This document shows, one piece after another, positions 48,315 to 57,655 of a DNA stretch of 59,588 nt (position 1 is the stretch's first letter; each line of letters begins with the position of its first letter). A program made the translations under genes and the position numbers. Source of the DNA: an uncultured Acetatifactor sp. (lineage in GTDB: Bacteria; Bacillota; Clostridia; Lachnospirales; Lachnospiraceae); contig CAJTZD010000022.1 in NCBI GenBank assembly GCA_910584235.1, positions 1 to 59,588 on the forward strand, read 5' to 3'. The notes beneath the pieces are model-generated. The model worked only from the letters and a program-made list of their open reading frames with translations. It did not search any database and was not told where the DNA came from.

Positions 48315-48739
48315 TAGTTTCGATCATGGAGGCGGTCAGCGCCGCCTTGGACGCCGAATTCGGTGAGGGATACGAAGCCTACATTGAGGAGATGCCCCAG
48401 GACATGGACGGGCACAGCTTCTTCATCCAGTGCCCGAACCCGACGAATAAGCTCTTCAGGGGCAGGAAGTACTTCCGGCGCAACCAGTTCTGTGTGCAGT
48501 ATTTCCCGCTGTCAGAGGATGACAGGAACCGGGAGTGTCATACCGTGGGGGAACGGCTCTTTTCATGCCTGGAATATCTGGAGATGGACGGCAGTCCAGT
48601 CAGGGGCACAAATATGAAATATGAAGTGATTGACGGCGTCCTCCACTTTTTCGTGAACTATGACATGTTCGTCTACAGGAGAGGCGGGCCCATTCCGGTC
48701 ATGGAGGAGGTTGCCGCCGAAACCCATGTGAAAGGATAG
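48311..48739 (+). CDS. Tail terminator-like protein (XkdJ position)
   Basis: A 142-residue protein with GEGYEAYIEEMPQDMDGHSFFIQC and the family-like QFCVQYFPLSEDDRNREC. It lies between gp10 and the sheath, where myoviruses encode the tail terminator. Starts with GTG at 48311, overlapping the gp10 stop. Confidence 0.7.
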   Translation: MIVSIMEAVSAALDAEFGEGYEAYIEEMPQDMDGHSFFIQCPNPTNKLFRGRKYFRRNQFCVQYFPLSEDDRNRECHTVGERLFSCLEYLEMDGSPVRGTNMKYEVIDGVLHFFVNYDMFVYRRGGPIPVMEEVAAETHVKG

Positions 48740-48747
48740 GTGATGAA

Positions 48748-48954
48748 ATGGCGGGGAAAAAGAAGATGTCCAAAGAGGTGCCGGAGAGCGCCAGGAAAGC
48801 TGAGAACGAGTTCTCAAAAGAGCAGCTGACCGCTTCGGCGCGCTTCCGGGAAAGGCGGGACATTCTGGAGGCCCTCCTTGAACCTGGGAGGACGTATACA
48901 GTGAAAGGCGCGGAGGAAAAAATCGAAAACTATATGAAAGGTAAGGTGAAATAG
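48748..48954 (+). CDS. Small phage protein before the sheath gene
   Basis: A 68-residue basic helical protein: ENEFSKEQLTASARFRERRDILEALLEPGRTYT. A gene of this size and sequence commonly precedes XkdK-type sheath genes in Clostridia phages. Role unknown. Confidence 0.65.
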   Translation: MAGKKKMSKEVPESARKAENEFSKEQLTASARFRERRDILEALLEPGRTYTVKGAEEKIENYMKGKVK

Positions 48955-48956
48955 GA

Positions 48957-50267
48957 ATGTCTTTAGGAGGAGGCACTTTTGTGGCGCAGAACAAGGAACT
49001 TCCGGGCGCCTATATGAATTTTGTCTCAAAGTCCGCTGCCAGCGCGGCCCTTTCCGAAAGGGGCATCGCGACAATGGCCCTTGAACTGGACTGGGGCAGG
49101 GATGGAGAGATCTTCGAAGTGACGAACGGAGACTTCCAGAAGAACAGTCTGGAGATCTTCGGGTATGGATATGCCAGCGATAAGCTGAAAGGGCTCCGGG
49201 ATCTGTTTTTGAACACGCGGACTCTTTATGCATACCGGCTGAACGGGAAAGGGAAGAAAGCGGCGAACGACCTTGCGGAAGCGGCCTATTGTGGCATCCG
49301 TGGCAACGACCTGAAGATAACGGTTCAGGTGAACGCCGATGACGAGTCCCTTTTTGATGTAAGGACTATCCTAGGGACGGACGTAGTCGATGAGCAGACG
49401 GTTGCCGACGCCGGCGGCCTGACAGACAACAAGTTCCTGAAATGGAAATCCGGGATCACGTTGGCAGCAGCGGCAGCGCTCCCCCTGACCGGCGGTGAGA
49501 ATGGGACGGTGAGTGGAGCGGACCATCAGACGTATCTTGACCAGGCGGAATCCTATACGTTCAACGCCATGGGGGCAACGGTGACGGAGGAAGCCACCAA
49601 AGCATTATATGCGGCCTACAACAGACGGCTGCGCGATGAGATGGGAGTGAAGTTCCAGCTGGTGCTTTATGACTACGCAAAGGCAGATTTCATGGGCGTT
49701 ATCAGCGTGAACAACAAAGTTCTGGACGAGAGGGAGAGCGCAGCGAGCCTGGTATACTGGGTGACTGGTGCTTCGGCCGGCTGCGCGGTCAACAGGAGCA
49801 ACCAGAACAGGAGATATGATGGCAGCTTCATGGTAGACACTCCTTACACCCAGAGCCAGCTTAAGGAGGCGATCAAGGCCGGAAAGTTCACGTTCCACCT
49901 GGTAGGGACGGACGTCCGGGTGCTGGAGGACGTAAACACCATGGTGACTGTTTCAGACACTATGGGTGACATCTTCAAGGACAACCAGACGGTTCGGGTG
50001 AGCGACCAGATCGGCAACGACATCGCGGTACTGTTCAACACGAAGTACTTGGGCATCGTTCCAAATGATGATGCAGGGAGAATCTCCCTATGGTCGGACA
50101 TTGTCAAGCACCATGAACAGCTCCAGAAGAGCAGGGCGATTGAGGGCTTCTCCGATGCGGACGTGACAGTGGCTCCGGGAGAGACGAAGAAGTCTGTGGT
50201 CGTGACTGACTCAGTGACTGTGGTGAACGCCATGGGCAAGCTGTACATGACCGTGACGGTGGCATAG
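48957..50267 (+). CDS. Contractile tail sheath protein (XkdK type)
   Basis: A 436-residue sheath protein. LGGGTFVAQNKELPGAYMNFVS, ALELDWGRDGEIFEV and YGYASDKLKGLRDLFLN are typical, as is the C-terminal domain from KDNQTVRVSDQIGNDIAVLFN. It shows the phage has a contractile tail. ATG 48957 has a weak site; the family alignment (GGGTF close to the N-terminus) supports it over GTG 48981, which follows AGGAGGAGG. Confidence 0.93.
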   Translation: MSLGGGTFVAQNKELPGAYMNFVSKSAASAALSERGIATMALELDWGRDGEIFEVTNGDFQKNSLEIFGYGYASDKLKGLRDLFLNTRTLYAYRLNGKGKKAANDLAEAAYCGIRGNDLKITVQVNADDESLFDVRTILGTDVVDEQTVADAGGLTDNKFLKWKSGITLAAAAALPLTGGENGTVSGADHQTYLDQAESYTFNAMGATVTEEATKALYAAYNRRLRDEMGVKFQLVLYDYAKADFMGVISVNNKVLDERESAASLVYWVTGASAGCAVNRSNQNRRYDGSFMVDTPYTQSQLKEAIKAGKFTFHLVGTDVRVLEDVNTMVTVSDTMGDIFKDNQTVRVSDQIGNDIAVLFNTKYLGIVPNDDAGRISLWSDIVKHHEQLQKSRAIEGFSDADVTVAPGETKKSVVVTDSVTVVNAMGKLYMTVTVA

Positions 50268-50283
50268 GAAAGGAAGTGGAAAA

Positions 50284-50763
50284 ATGGATAACGTGACAAT
50301 GAAAGCCAGTGATACGCTATGCGCCGCCCTGGCAGAGTGCTTCATCACAATTGGGACGCGCCGCTATAACTTCATGCAGGCCATCAACCTGGAGGCCACG
50401 TTCAAGAAGAAAAAGACAAAGGTTCCACTTCTTGGCAAGACTGGGAAAGGGAACAAGGCATCCGGATGGGAGGGGACGGGTAAGGCAAAGTTCCATTACA
50501 ACACCTCTGTCTTCAGGCAGATGATGCTCCAGTACAAGGAGACAGGGGAAGACGTCTATTTTGAGATCCAGATATCAAACGAAGACAAGACTTCCACGGT
50601 CGGGCGTCAGACCATTATCCTGATGGACTGCAACATTGACGGCGGCGTTCTGGCAAAGTTTGACGCTGACGGAGACTATCTGGATGAAGAGATGGACTTC
50701 ACATTTGAGGACTTCAAGATGCCGGAGGCTTTTAAAGACCTGGAGGGCTTCCTTACCAATTAA
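50284..50763 (+). CDS. Tail tube protein (XkdM type)
   Basis: A 159-residue tube protein. KKTKVPLLGKTGKGNKASGWEGTGKAKFHYNTSVFRQMM and the end YLDEEMDFTFEDFKMPEAF are characteristic. It forms the inner tube inside the sheath. A terminator follows the gene, allowing a higher yield of sheath and tube than of downstream proteins. Confidence 0.93.
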   Translation: MDNVTMKASDTLCAALAECFITIGTRRYNFMQAINLEATFKKKKTKVPLLGKTGKGNKASGWEGTGKAKFHYNTSVFRQMMLQYKETGEDVYFEIQISNEDKTSTVGRQTIILMDCNIDGGVLAKFDADGDYLDEEMDFTFEDFKMPEAFKDLEGFLTN

Positions 50764-50773
50764 GCAGTCCTGA

Positions 50774-50817
50774 CCCTCTTATGCGGCTTTTATTTAAGGC
50801 CGCATAAGGGGCTTTTT
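50774..50817 (+). terminator. Terminator between tube and chaperone genes
   Basis: A 12-bp stem (CCTCTTATGCGGC with GCCGCATAAGGGG) is followed by five T residues. Partial readthrough would set lower levels of chaperone and tape measure. Confidence 0.8.
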
Positions 50818-50849
50818 ATAGCAAGGAGAAAGCATAAGGAGGAGAAGAA

Positions 50850-51281
50850 ATGTCACAATTCAGTAAATTCATGAAAGCCAATAAGGCAGAGAAGAAGAAC
50901 GGGTTCTATGCCCCAACTAAGTCCCTCTGTGATGATGATGGAAAGCCTCTTGTATGGGAGTTTCGGCACATCACATCAAAAGAGAACGAGAACATCCGGG
51001 ACGAATGCACGATCGATGTGCAGGTCACCGGGAAGCCCAACCTTTTCCGGCAGAAGATCAGGTCCGGCCTCTATATCCGGCGAATGATTGCCACCTCTGT
51101 GGTCATGCCAGACCTGTACAACAAAGAACTACAGGATTCCTATGGCGTGGCGACTCCGGAGGAGTTGTTGCTCGCCATGGTTGACGACCCGGGGGAATAT
51201 AACGACCTGGCAAGCTTTGTCCAGAAATTCCAGGGATTCAACGTGACTTTTGAGGACAAGGTGGACGAAGCAAAAAACTGA
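50850..51281 (+). CDS. Tail assembly chaperone, first product (XkdN type)
   Basis: A 143-residue chaperone that binds the tape measure before tube assembly. The start (QFSKFMKANKAEKKNGFYAPTKSLCDDDGKPLVWEFRHI) is typical of XkdN proteins. It ends ...VDEAKN at TGA, and the last sense codons contain a perfect -1 slippery heptamer A-AAA-AAC (51272-51278) directly before the stop. Confidence 0.9.
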   Translation: MSQFSKFMKANKAEKKNGFYAPTKSLCDDDGKPLVWEFRHITSKENENIRDECTIDVQVTGKPNLFRQKIRSGLYIRRMIATSVVMPDLYNKELQDSYGVATPEELLLAMVDDPGEYNDLASFVQKFQGFNVTFEDKVDEAKN

Positions 51282-51478
51282 TCGAGGGAGGGGATTGGGA
51301 GGCGAACTTTGCCTACTATGCCCTCCTAAAGCTTCACATCCTGCCGTCCGTCTTCCTTGCCCTGGATGCGAATGAAAAAGCCTTTGTGGTGGCTGCGATC
51401 AAGGTGAAGATCGAGAACGACAGGGAGAAGGAAAAGGAAATGGAGCGCAGGGCGAACAAAGGAAAGGGAGGCAGGTGA
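51278..51478 (+). CDS. Frameshift extension of the tail assembly chaperone
   Basis: In the -1 frame after the slippery site the reading continues for 66 codons: LIEGGDWEANFAYYALLKLH...VFLALDANEKAFVVAAIKVK and a charged end. There is no ATG or ribosome binding site at its head. This matches the gpG/gpGT arrangement of many tailed phages, in which a few percent of ribosomes shift and make the long form that recruits the tape measure protein. Confidence 0.85.
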   Translation: MIEGGDWEANFAYYALLKLHILPSVFLALDANEKAFVVAAIKVKIENDREKEKEMERRANKGKGGR

Positions 51479-51482
51479 CGGC

Positions 51483-53972
51483 ATGGGGAGCATAAGAACG
51501 GCGATTGAACTGCATGATAACTTCACGGGCATCCTGTACCAGGTCATCGACTCGGTGAACCTGGGGCTTTCCGCCATGGAGGATCTGCACGGTGCCATGG
51601 ACTCCCCCATTGACGCCAGCGCTTTCCAGGGTGCCAGGGATTCCATCAACCAGGCGACCATGTCCGTCCAGGAACTGATCGCGGAAATGGGCCGGGTGGA
51701 GTCTCCGGAAATCGCTCCGGCTGTCAGCTGGCAGTCGCCGGCCGTGGAGGTATTCGGCGGAAGCGGAACCGACCGGTTCCAGCAGGAAGTGCAGAGTGCA
51801 AACGCCATGCTGCAGCAGCTAAGCGCCACGCAGGACGCTATTGCAAGGCAGGCATTCAACACCAGTATCTTCCCGCCGGAGGCTATCCAGAACCTGAACA
51901 GCATGGCTGTCAGAATCGACAATATCCGGGAGCGTATCCAGCAGATTGAGAACAATCCACTGAACATGGGGACGGATGCCGCAAACATAGAACTGGAGAT
52001 GTTTCGGGGACAGCTGGCTCAGGCGCTTCAGGAGCAGCAGAACCTTAACCGGGCCATGGAGGGTATGGACATCCATGCGGCAAATGAGGCCTATCTGAGG
52101 CTGAATCAGGTCATAGGGGATACGGAAAGGCACATCCGGGACAACGTGGACGAACAGGGGCGCCTGAACCGGGAGATCGGGGAGGGAGCCAATGAGGCAA
52201 ATGGGCTGATGGGCGCTATCAGGGGAGCGGTAGCTGCATACGCAACGTTCCATACTCTTTCGAACGCTTTGAACCTGTCCGACCAGCTTGCCTCCACAAC
52301 AGCCCGCTTGGACATGATGAACGACGGACTCCAGACGACGCAGGAGCTGCAGGACATGATCTACCTTTCGGCAGAGCGGTCTAGGGGCAGCTACCAAGCA
52401 ACGGCGGACGCGGTGTCGAAGCTGGGGCTCATGGCTGGGGACGCTTTCGGCAGCTCGGAGGAAATCATCGCGTTCATGGAGCAGGTGAACAAGCAGTTTA
52501 GGATTGCCGGGACGGAAGCGGCGGGTATTGATGCGGCCATGCTGCAGCTGACACAGGCCATGGGATCCGGTATCCTCCGCGGGGAGGAGTACAACAGCAT
52601 CCTGGAGCAGGCCCCGAACATCATCCAGGCGATTGCGGACTACCTGGAAGTGCCGAAAGGGGAACTAAAGGACATGGCAGCGGAGGGAGTGATCACCGCC
52701 GACATCGTAAAGGCGGCCATGTTCGCCGCGGCCGATGAGACCAATGCGAAGTTCGAGAGCATGCCGATGACCTTTGAGCAGATTTGGACCTCCTTTGAGA
52801 ATACTGCACTGATGGCCTTTCAGCCTGTCCTCGAACGGATGAATGAGATCGGAAATAGCGAGACGTTTCAGGGGCTCGCGGACAATGCCATCGGTGCCTT
52901 GTCTGTTGTGGCGTGGTTCGCGCTGGAGGTTTTTGATCTGCTTATCGCCGGAGCGCAGCTTGTGGCAGACAACTGGTCCTGGCTGTCGCCCATCATCTAT
53001 GGCGTGGCGGGTGCCCTAGCTGTCTATTATGGGTGGCAGATGCTGTGTGCCGTGGCAACAGGCACCATGAGCGCGGCCCAGGCGGTACTGAATGCCATAA
53101 TGGGTGCTAATCCTGTCATGATAGTCGTTCTGGCTGTCATTGCCCTGATAGCCGCTTTTTATGCAGCAGTAGGGGCAATAAATCATTTTACGGGGACATC
53201 TGTCTCTGCAACGGGAATCATCTGCGGGGTAATCGCAATGGCCGGGGCAGTAGTCCTGAATACGGCGATAGGGGTAATAAACGCGATCCTCCAGGCCGTA
53301 TGGCAATTTGTGACACCTTTTATATTCATTGTGGAGTGGATTCTGAACGTTGCAAATGGGGGATTTGACAGTTTTGGGGGAGCGGTTGCCAACTTGATAG
53401 GAAACATTATTTCCTGGTTCCTGTCTCTGGGCATGGTAGTGACCAAAATCATTGATGCCATTTTCGGCACAGACTGGACTGCCGGATTAAGCAGTCTTCA
53501 GGACACTGTCCTGGCATGGGGGAAAAATGAGGATGCAGTCACGCTTGACCGGACGGCACCGGAAATCGATTACAGGATCAACTATGAAGATTCCTGGGAT
53601 GCAGGTTATTCTTTCGGCAAAGGAATTGATGAAAGCATAGCGGACTTTGACCCGGCCTCCCTGTTCGACACCAATATCCCTGATGCCGGCAGCTATGCGA
53701 ATCTGGAGGGAATCTGGAGCGGGGTTGAGGATATCGCGGGCAATACCGGCGCTATGGCAGATTCCATGGAGATAACCGGGGAGGAGCTGAAGTATCTGCG
53801 GGACATGGCGGAGCAGGAAGTGGTCAACCGGTTCACCACAGCAGAGATCAAGATTGAACAGACAAACCACAATACGATAAAGAACGACATGGACCTGGAC
53901 GGCATCATGTCGGGAATGACAGACATGATGAACGAGGCCATCGACATTTCAACGGAAGGGGTGCATAACTGA
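51483..53972 (+). CDS. Tail tape measure protein
   Basis: An 829-residue protein that sets tail length. It has a long helical N-terminal half, the tape measure domain (LSDQLASTTARLDMMNDGLQTTQEL..., MAAEGVITADIVKAAMF), and hydrophobic segments at about 490-640 that may form the DNA channel in the host membrane. The size predicts a tail of roughly 100-130 nm by the usual 1.5 angstrom per residue rule. It overlaps the LysM gene by one base (TGATG). Confidence 0.92.
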   Translation: MGSIRTAIELHDNFTGILYQVIDSVNLGLSAMEDLHGAMDSPIDASAFQGARDSINQATMSVQELIAEMGRVESPEIAPAVSWQSPAVEVFGGSGTDRFQQEVQSANAMLQQLSATQDAIARQAFNTSIFPPEAIQNLNSMAVRIDNIRERIQQIENNPLNMGTDAANIELEMFRGQLAQALQEQQNLNRAMEGMDIHAANEAYLRLNQVIGDTERHIRDNVDEQGRLNREIGEGANEANGLMGAIRGAVAAYATFHTLSNALNLSDQLASTTARLDMMNDGLQTTQELQDMIYLSAERSRGSYQATADAVSKLGLMAGDAFGSSEEIIAFMEQVNKQFRIAGTEAAGIDAAMLQLTQAMGSGILRGEEYNSILEQAPNIIQAIADYLEVPKGELKDMAAEGVITADIVKAAMFAAADETNAKFESMPMTFEQIWTSFENTALMAFQPVLERMNEIGNSETFQGLADNAIGALSVVAWFALEVFDLLIAGAQLVADNWSWLSPIIYGVAGALAVYYGWQMLCAVATGTMSAAQAVLNAIMGANPVMIVVLAVIALIAAFYAAVGAINHFTGTSVSATGIICGVIAMAGAVVLNTAIGVINAILQAVWQFVTPFIFIVEWILNVANGGFDSFGGAVANLIGNIISWFLSLGMVVTKIIDAIFGTDWTAGLSSLQDTVLAWGKNEDAVTLDRTAPEIDYRINYEDSWDAGYSFGKGIDESIADFDPASLFDTNIPDAGSYANLEGIWSGVEDIAGNTGAMADSMEITGEELKYLRDMAEQEVVNRFTTAEIKIEQTNHNTIKNDMDLDGIMSGMTDMMNEAIDISTEGVHN

Positions 53973-54661
53973 TGTCCCAGAGCGGATATGATTTCTATTT
54001 GGGGAAGTGTCTGCTGCCCATAGCACCCCCGAAGCTGATCGTGAAGATCAACAACGCGAATGAGACCGTTACCCTGGTAAATGAGGGGGAGATCAACATC
54101 CTGAAAAAGGCGGAGCTGACGGATATTGAATTTGAGTGCCGGATACCACAGGAAATGTACCCATTTGCCATTTACAAGTCCGGATTCAGGAGCGCCGATT
54201 ATTTCCTGGACTATTTTGAGTCGCTGAAGACGGGTGCAAGGCCTTTCCAGTTCATCGTTTGCAGGAGGCGACCTACCGGAAAGCGGCTTTTTGACACCAA
54301 CATAAAGGTCTCCATGGAGGACTATAGGATTGAGGAGGATGCCGAAAACGGCTTCGATGTCCTGGTGAAGATAAAGCTGAAGCAATGGAGGGACTATGGG
54401 ACAAAGACGGTGAACATCTCTTTCAACATGCAGAAACCGAAAGCAAGCATTGAGCCGAAGCGGGAAGCAACGAGTTCTCCGGCTCCGGCAGCCGCGCAGA
54501 CTTATACGGTGGTAAAGGGGGACTGTCTCTGGAACATTGCGAAGAAATTTTATGGAAATGGCGGTAAGTACACGGTGATCTACAATGCCAACAAGAGCGT
54601 GATCGGAGGGAACCCAAACCGGATCTATCCGGGGCAGGTCCTGACGATCCCTGCAGCCTGA
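53972..54661 (+). CDS. LysM-containing baseplate/tail protein (XkdP type)
   Basis: A 229-residue protein. The N-terminal domain (YDFYLGKCLLPIAPPKLIVKINNANETVTLVNEGEINILKKAEL) is typical of XkdP/gp53-like proteins, and the end (YTVVKGDCLWNIAKKFYGNGGKYTVIYNANK) is a LysM peptidoglycan-binding module. It likely joins tube and baseplate hub and contacts the cell wall. Confidence 0.9.
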   Translation: MSQSGYDFYLGKCLLPIAPPKLIVKINNANETVTLVNEGEINILKKAELTDIEFECRIPQEMYPFAIYKSGFRSADYFLDYFESLKTGARPFQFIVCRRRPTGKRLFDTNIKVSMEDYRIEEDAENGFDVLVKIKLKQWRDYGTKTVNISFNMQKPKASIEPKREATSSPAPAAAQTYTVVKGDCLWNIAKKFYGNGGKYTVIYNANKSVIGGNPNRIYPGQVLTIPAA

Positions 54662-54674
54662 TGAGGGGGGACGG

Positions 54675-55655
54675 ATGAACGTTGAACTGTTGATTGGGAA
54701 CGAAATGGGGACAAGGGCATTTCTTCCGGCTGTGGAAGAGGGGATTGAGTGGACGACAGAAAGAAAAAATGCCCCCGGACGACTGCGCTTCAAGGTGCTA
54801 AGGGATGCCGCGCTTGACTTTTCGGAGGGCAGCGCAGTGAGGATGAAAGAGGGCGGAGATGCGATCTTCTTCGGCTTCGTGTTCAAGCAGCAGAGGGCGG
54901 ATGAACGGTTCATAACCGTCACCGCCTACGACCAGTTGCGGTATCTGAAAAACAAGGACACTATAGTGTATGAGGACAAGACCGCGGATCAGTTCCTGCG
55001 GATGCTGGCAGCGGACTATGGGCTGAATACCGGCATGCTGGAAAATACGGGATATGTGATTCAGTCGAGGGTGGAGGAGAACACATCCCTTTTTGAAATG
55101 GTACAGAATGCTCTTGACCTGACCTTGACGAACACGGGGGAGATGTTCGTGTTGTACGATGACTTCGGCAGGCTGACCCTGAAGCACTTATCCTCCATGG
55201 CGGTTGGGAGCCCGGGAGCCTACCTGATGGTAGATGAGGATACATGTGAGGCGTTCGACTATACTTCATCCATTGATGACAATACGTTCAATAAGATAAA
55301 ACTGACCTATGACAATGAGGAGACCGGATTCAGGGAGGTCTATATTGCGCAGGATTCCGGGAACATCAACAGGTGGGGGATCCTGCAGTACTTTGATACC
55401 CTGAAAAAGGGGGAGAACGGCCAGGCAAAGGCGGACGCGCTGCTGAAGCTGTACAATAAGAAGACCCGCAGCCTGAAGCTTACCAATGTCTTGGGTGACA
55501 ATCGGGTGAGGGCCGGCAGCATGATTGTCGTGAACCTTGACCTGGGGGATATGAAGCTGAGGAACTTTATGCTAGTGGAGAGCTGCAGGCATATATACAG
55601 GGAAAGCGTGCACCGGATGGACCTGACGCTTAGGGGAGGTGAGTTTGTTGGCTGA
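54675..55655 (+). CDS. Baseplate hub protein (XkdQ / gpD type)
   Basis: A 326-residue hub. VTAYDQLRYLKNKDTIVYEDKTADQFLRMLAADYGL and TYDNEETGFREVYIAQDSGNINRWGILQYF are characteristic of XkdQ. It caps the tail tube. AGGGGGGACGG precedes the ATG. Confidence 0.9.
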   Translation: MNVELLIGNEMGTRAFLPAVEEGIEWTTERKNAPGRLRFKVLRDAALDFSEGSAVRMKEGGDAIFFGFVFKQQRADERFITVTAYDQLRYLKNKDTIVYEDKTADQFLRMLAADYGLNTGMLENTGYVIQSRVEENTSLFEMVQNALDLTLTNTGEMFVLYDDFGRLTLKHLSSMAVGSPGAYLMVDEDTCEAFDYTSSIDDNTFNKIKLTYDNEETGFREVYIAQDSGNINRWGILQYFDTLKKGENGQAKADALLKLYNKKTRSLKLTNVLGDNRVRAGSMIVVNLDLGDMKLRNFMLVESCRHIYRESVHRMDLTLRGGEFVG

Positions 55656-56046
55656 CGCGAATGGACTGGTGGAGGCCATGAAGAGGGCGGCACGGGACGA
55701 AAGGGAAGCGTCAAAGCCCGTCAATGTGTATTTCGGGGAGGTCGTTTCAAAATCCCCTCTGAGGATAAATGTTGAGCAGAAAATGGTGCTGGGTGAGCAG
55801 CAGCTTGTTCTGGCGAGGAACGTTACTGACTATATGACAACAGTCACTGTCCAATGGATAACGGGGACAGGGGTACTTCCCTCAAATGGAGGGACTGCGG
55901 TTCCGCCTCCACACGTCCATGGTGTTGCGGGAACCCAGAGCCTCACGGTGCACAATGCACTTGAAGTCGGTGACGAAGTGATATTGATACGGCAGCAGGG
56001 AGGCCAGAAGTTCATCGTGGTCGACCGGATAGGAGGCAAGGAATGA
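55648..56046 (+). CDS. DUF2577 baseplate protein (XkdR type)
   Basis: A 132-residue beta-rich protein. ANGLVEAMKRAARDEREASKPVNVYFGEVVSKSPLRINVEQK is typical of DUF2577, and PPPHVHGVAGTQSLTVHNALEVGDEV forms an OB-like fold. GGAGGTG followed by six bases supports TTG 55648; TTG 55645 and GTG 55639 are in frame. Confidence 0.87.
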   Translation: MADANGLVEAMKRAARDEREASKPVNVYFGEVVSKSPLRINVEQKMVLGEQQLVLARNVTDYMTTVTVQWITGTGVLPSNGGTAVPPPHVHGVAGTQSLTVHNALEVGDEVILIRQQGGQKFIVVDRIGGKE

Positions 56047-56447
56047 TTCCGTCAACAGTTGGCTTTTTGGACAAGGATTTTGAGATTGAGGAGCAGCCGA
56101 GCCTTACCTATAAGATGCAGATGGACAGCAAGATGGTTCGCGGCTATGCGGATGGGCTGGAGGCAGTAAGACAGGCCATCTTCAAGATTATCATGACGGA
56201 ACGCTATCAGTACATCATGTACAGCTGGAATTATGGGATCGAGCTCAATGACCTTTTTGGCGAGCCGATGACCTATGTATGTCCGGAACTGAAGCGCCGT
56301 ATTACGGAAGCACTGCTTTGGGACGACCGGATACAGAGCGTTGACAGCTTTGAATTTGATTTTCCGCAGAAAGGAGTCGTCCAAGTGGCTTTTACTGCAC
56401 ATAGCATTTTTGGGGATGTGCAGGCAGAAAGAGAGGTGAATATCTGA
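56043..56447 (+). CDS. DUF2634 baseplate protein (XkdS / gp25-like)
   Basis: A 134-residue wedge protein. PSLTYKMQMDSKMVRGYADGLEAVRQAIFKIIMTERYQYIMYSWNYGIELNDLFG is the DUF2634 core. It links baseplate to sheath. It overlaps the gene before by four bases and the gene after by one. Confidence 0.9.
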   Translation: MIPSTVGFLDKDFEIEEQPSLTYKMQMDSKMVRGYADGLEAVRQAIFKIIMTERYQYIMYSWNYGIELNDLFGEPMTYVCPELKRRITEALLWDDRIQSVDSFEFDFPQKGVVQVAFTAHSIFGDVQAEREVNI

Positions 56448-57655
56448 TGTATGAGGATACCACATATGAAGTAATCCTCCAGAGGATGCTGGGCCGTGTG
56501 CCGGACAAGTTCGACAAGAGGGAGGGATCGCTGATCTGGGACACTCATTCGCCTACGGCCATAGAACTACAGCTCCTTTATATTGAGCTTGACGCCATAT
56601 TGAGGGAGGCATACGGCGACACGGCCTCCAGGGAGTTCCTGATCCTGCGCTGCAGGGAAAAGGGGATCCGTCCGCATGAAGCCACCAGGGCAGTATTGCG
56701 TGGAATGTTCGTTCCTGATGGCCTGGTGGCGCCAGGAGAGCGCTTTAACATAGGCAACGTGAACTATGTATTCACAGGAAAACGGGCAGGAGATGAAAAG
56801 GGCGGATGGGAGGTTGAATGCGAAACGCCAGGGAGGATCGGAAACCAATTTTTCGGTCAAATGATACCAATGGAATACATAAAAGGGTTGCAGTCCGCTG
56901 AACTGACTGAAATCCTGGTTCCAGGGGAAGACGAGGAGGATACGGAAGACCTGCGGCAAAGGTATTTTGCTGCCTTTGATGAATATGCCTTTGGCGGGAA
57001 CCGGGCCGATTATCTGAAGAAGACGAATAGCATTCCCGGAGTGGGCAGGACAAAGATCACAAGGGTATGGAATGGTAATATCTCTCCGGCCGATATGGTG
57101 CCAAAAGAAAGCGTTGAAGAATGGTACAACGGGATTATAGGGACGCTGACTGGAGAAGTCCGGGATTGGCTGAGTACGCTTTTCCGTGCCGCAAAGGAAA
57201 AGAAGCTGACGACTGGGGGGACAGTGCTTTTGACGATCATCGACTCGGAATTTGGCCCTGCTTCGGATGCCCTTATTCAGACGGTGCAGACAGCCATCGA
57301 TCCAGAAGAAAACGCTGGAGATGGATATGGGATCGCGCCTATCGGTCATGTAGTGAGGGTGGAAAGCGCAAAAGCGAGAGAGATTGCCGTCAAGACTAAT
57401 TTGGCTTTCGAAGACGGATATGGGTGGGGAAACCTCCAGAGCTCCATCGAAGAAGCGGTTTCCACCTACTTTCTCGAACTTAGAAAGGAATGGGCTGATG
57501 CTTCGCGCCTTATCGTGAGGGTCAGCCAGATCGATACCAGGCTCCTGGGCGTCCAGGGTATCATCGATGTCCAGGGAACCACCCTAAATGGCGAAAGGAA
57601 CAACCTGGAGTTGGGGGAATATGAGGTGCCGGTGCTAGGAGGTGTGGGTGCATGA
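56447..57655 (+). CDS. Baseplate J family wedge protein (XkdT / gp47)
   Basis: A 402-residue baseplate J protein. MLGRVPDKFDKREGSLIWDTHSPTAIELQLLYIELDAIL, RGMFVPDGLVAPGERF and AGDEKGGWEVECETPGRIGNQ are typical. It builds the baseplate wedge with DUF2634 and YmfQ. ATGA overlap with the next gene. Confidence 0.93.
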   Translation: MYEDTTYEVILQRMLGRVPDKFDKREGSLIWDTHSPTAIELQLLYIELDAILREAYGDTASREFLILRCREKGIRPHEATRAVLRGMFVPDGLVAPGERFNIGNVNYVFTGKRAGDEKGGWEVECETPGRIGNQFFGQMIPMEYIKGLQSAELTEILVPGEDEEDTEDLRQRYFAAFDEYAFGGNRADYLKKTNSIPGVGRTKITRVWNGNISPADMVPKESVEEWYNGIIGTLTGEVRDWLSTLFRAAKEKKLTTGGTVLLTIIDSEFGPASDALIQTVQTAIDPEENAGDGYGIAPIGHVVRVESAKAREIAVKTNLAFEDGYGWGNLQSSIEEAVSTYFLELRKEWADASRLIVRVSQIDTRLLGVQGIIDVQGTTLNGERNNLELGEYEVPVLGGVGA

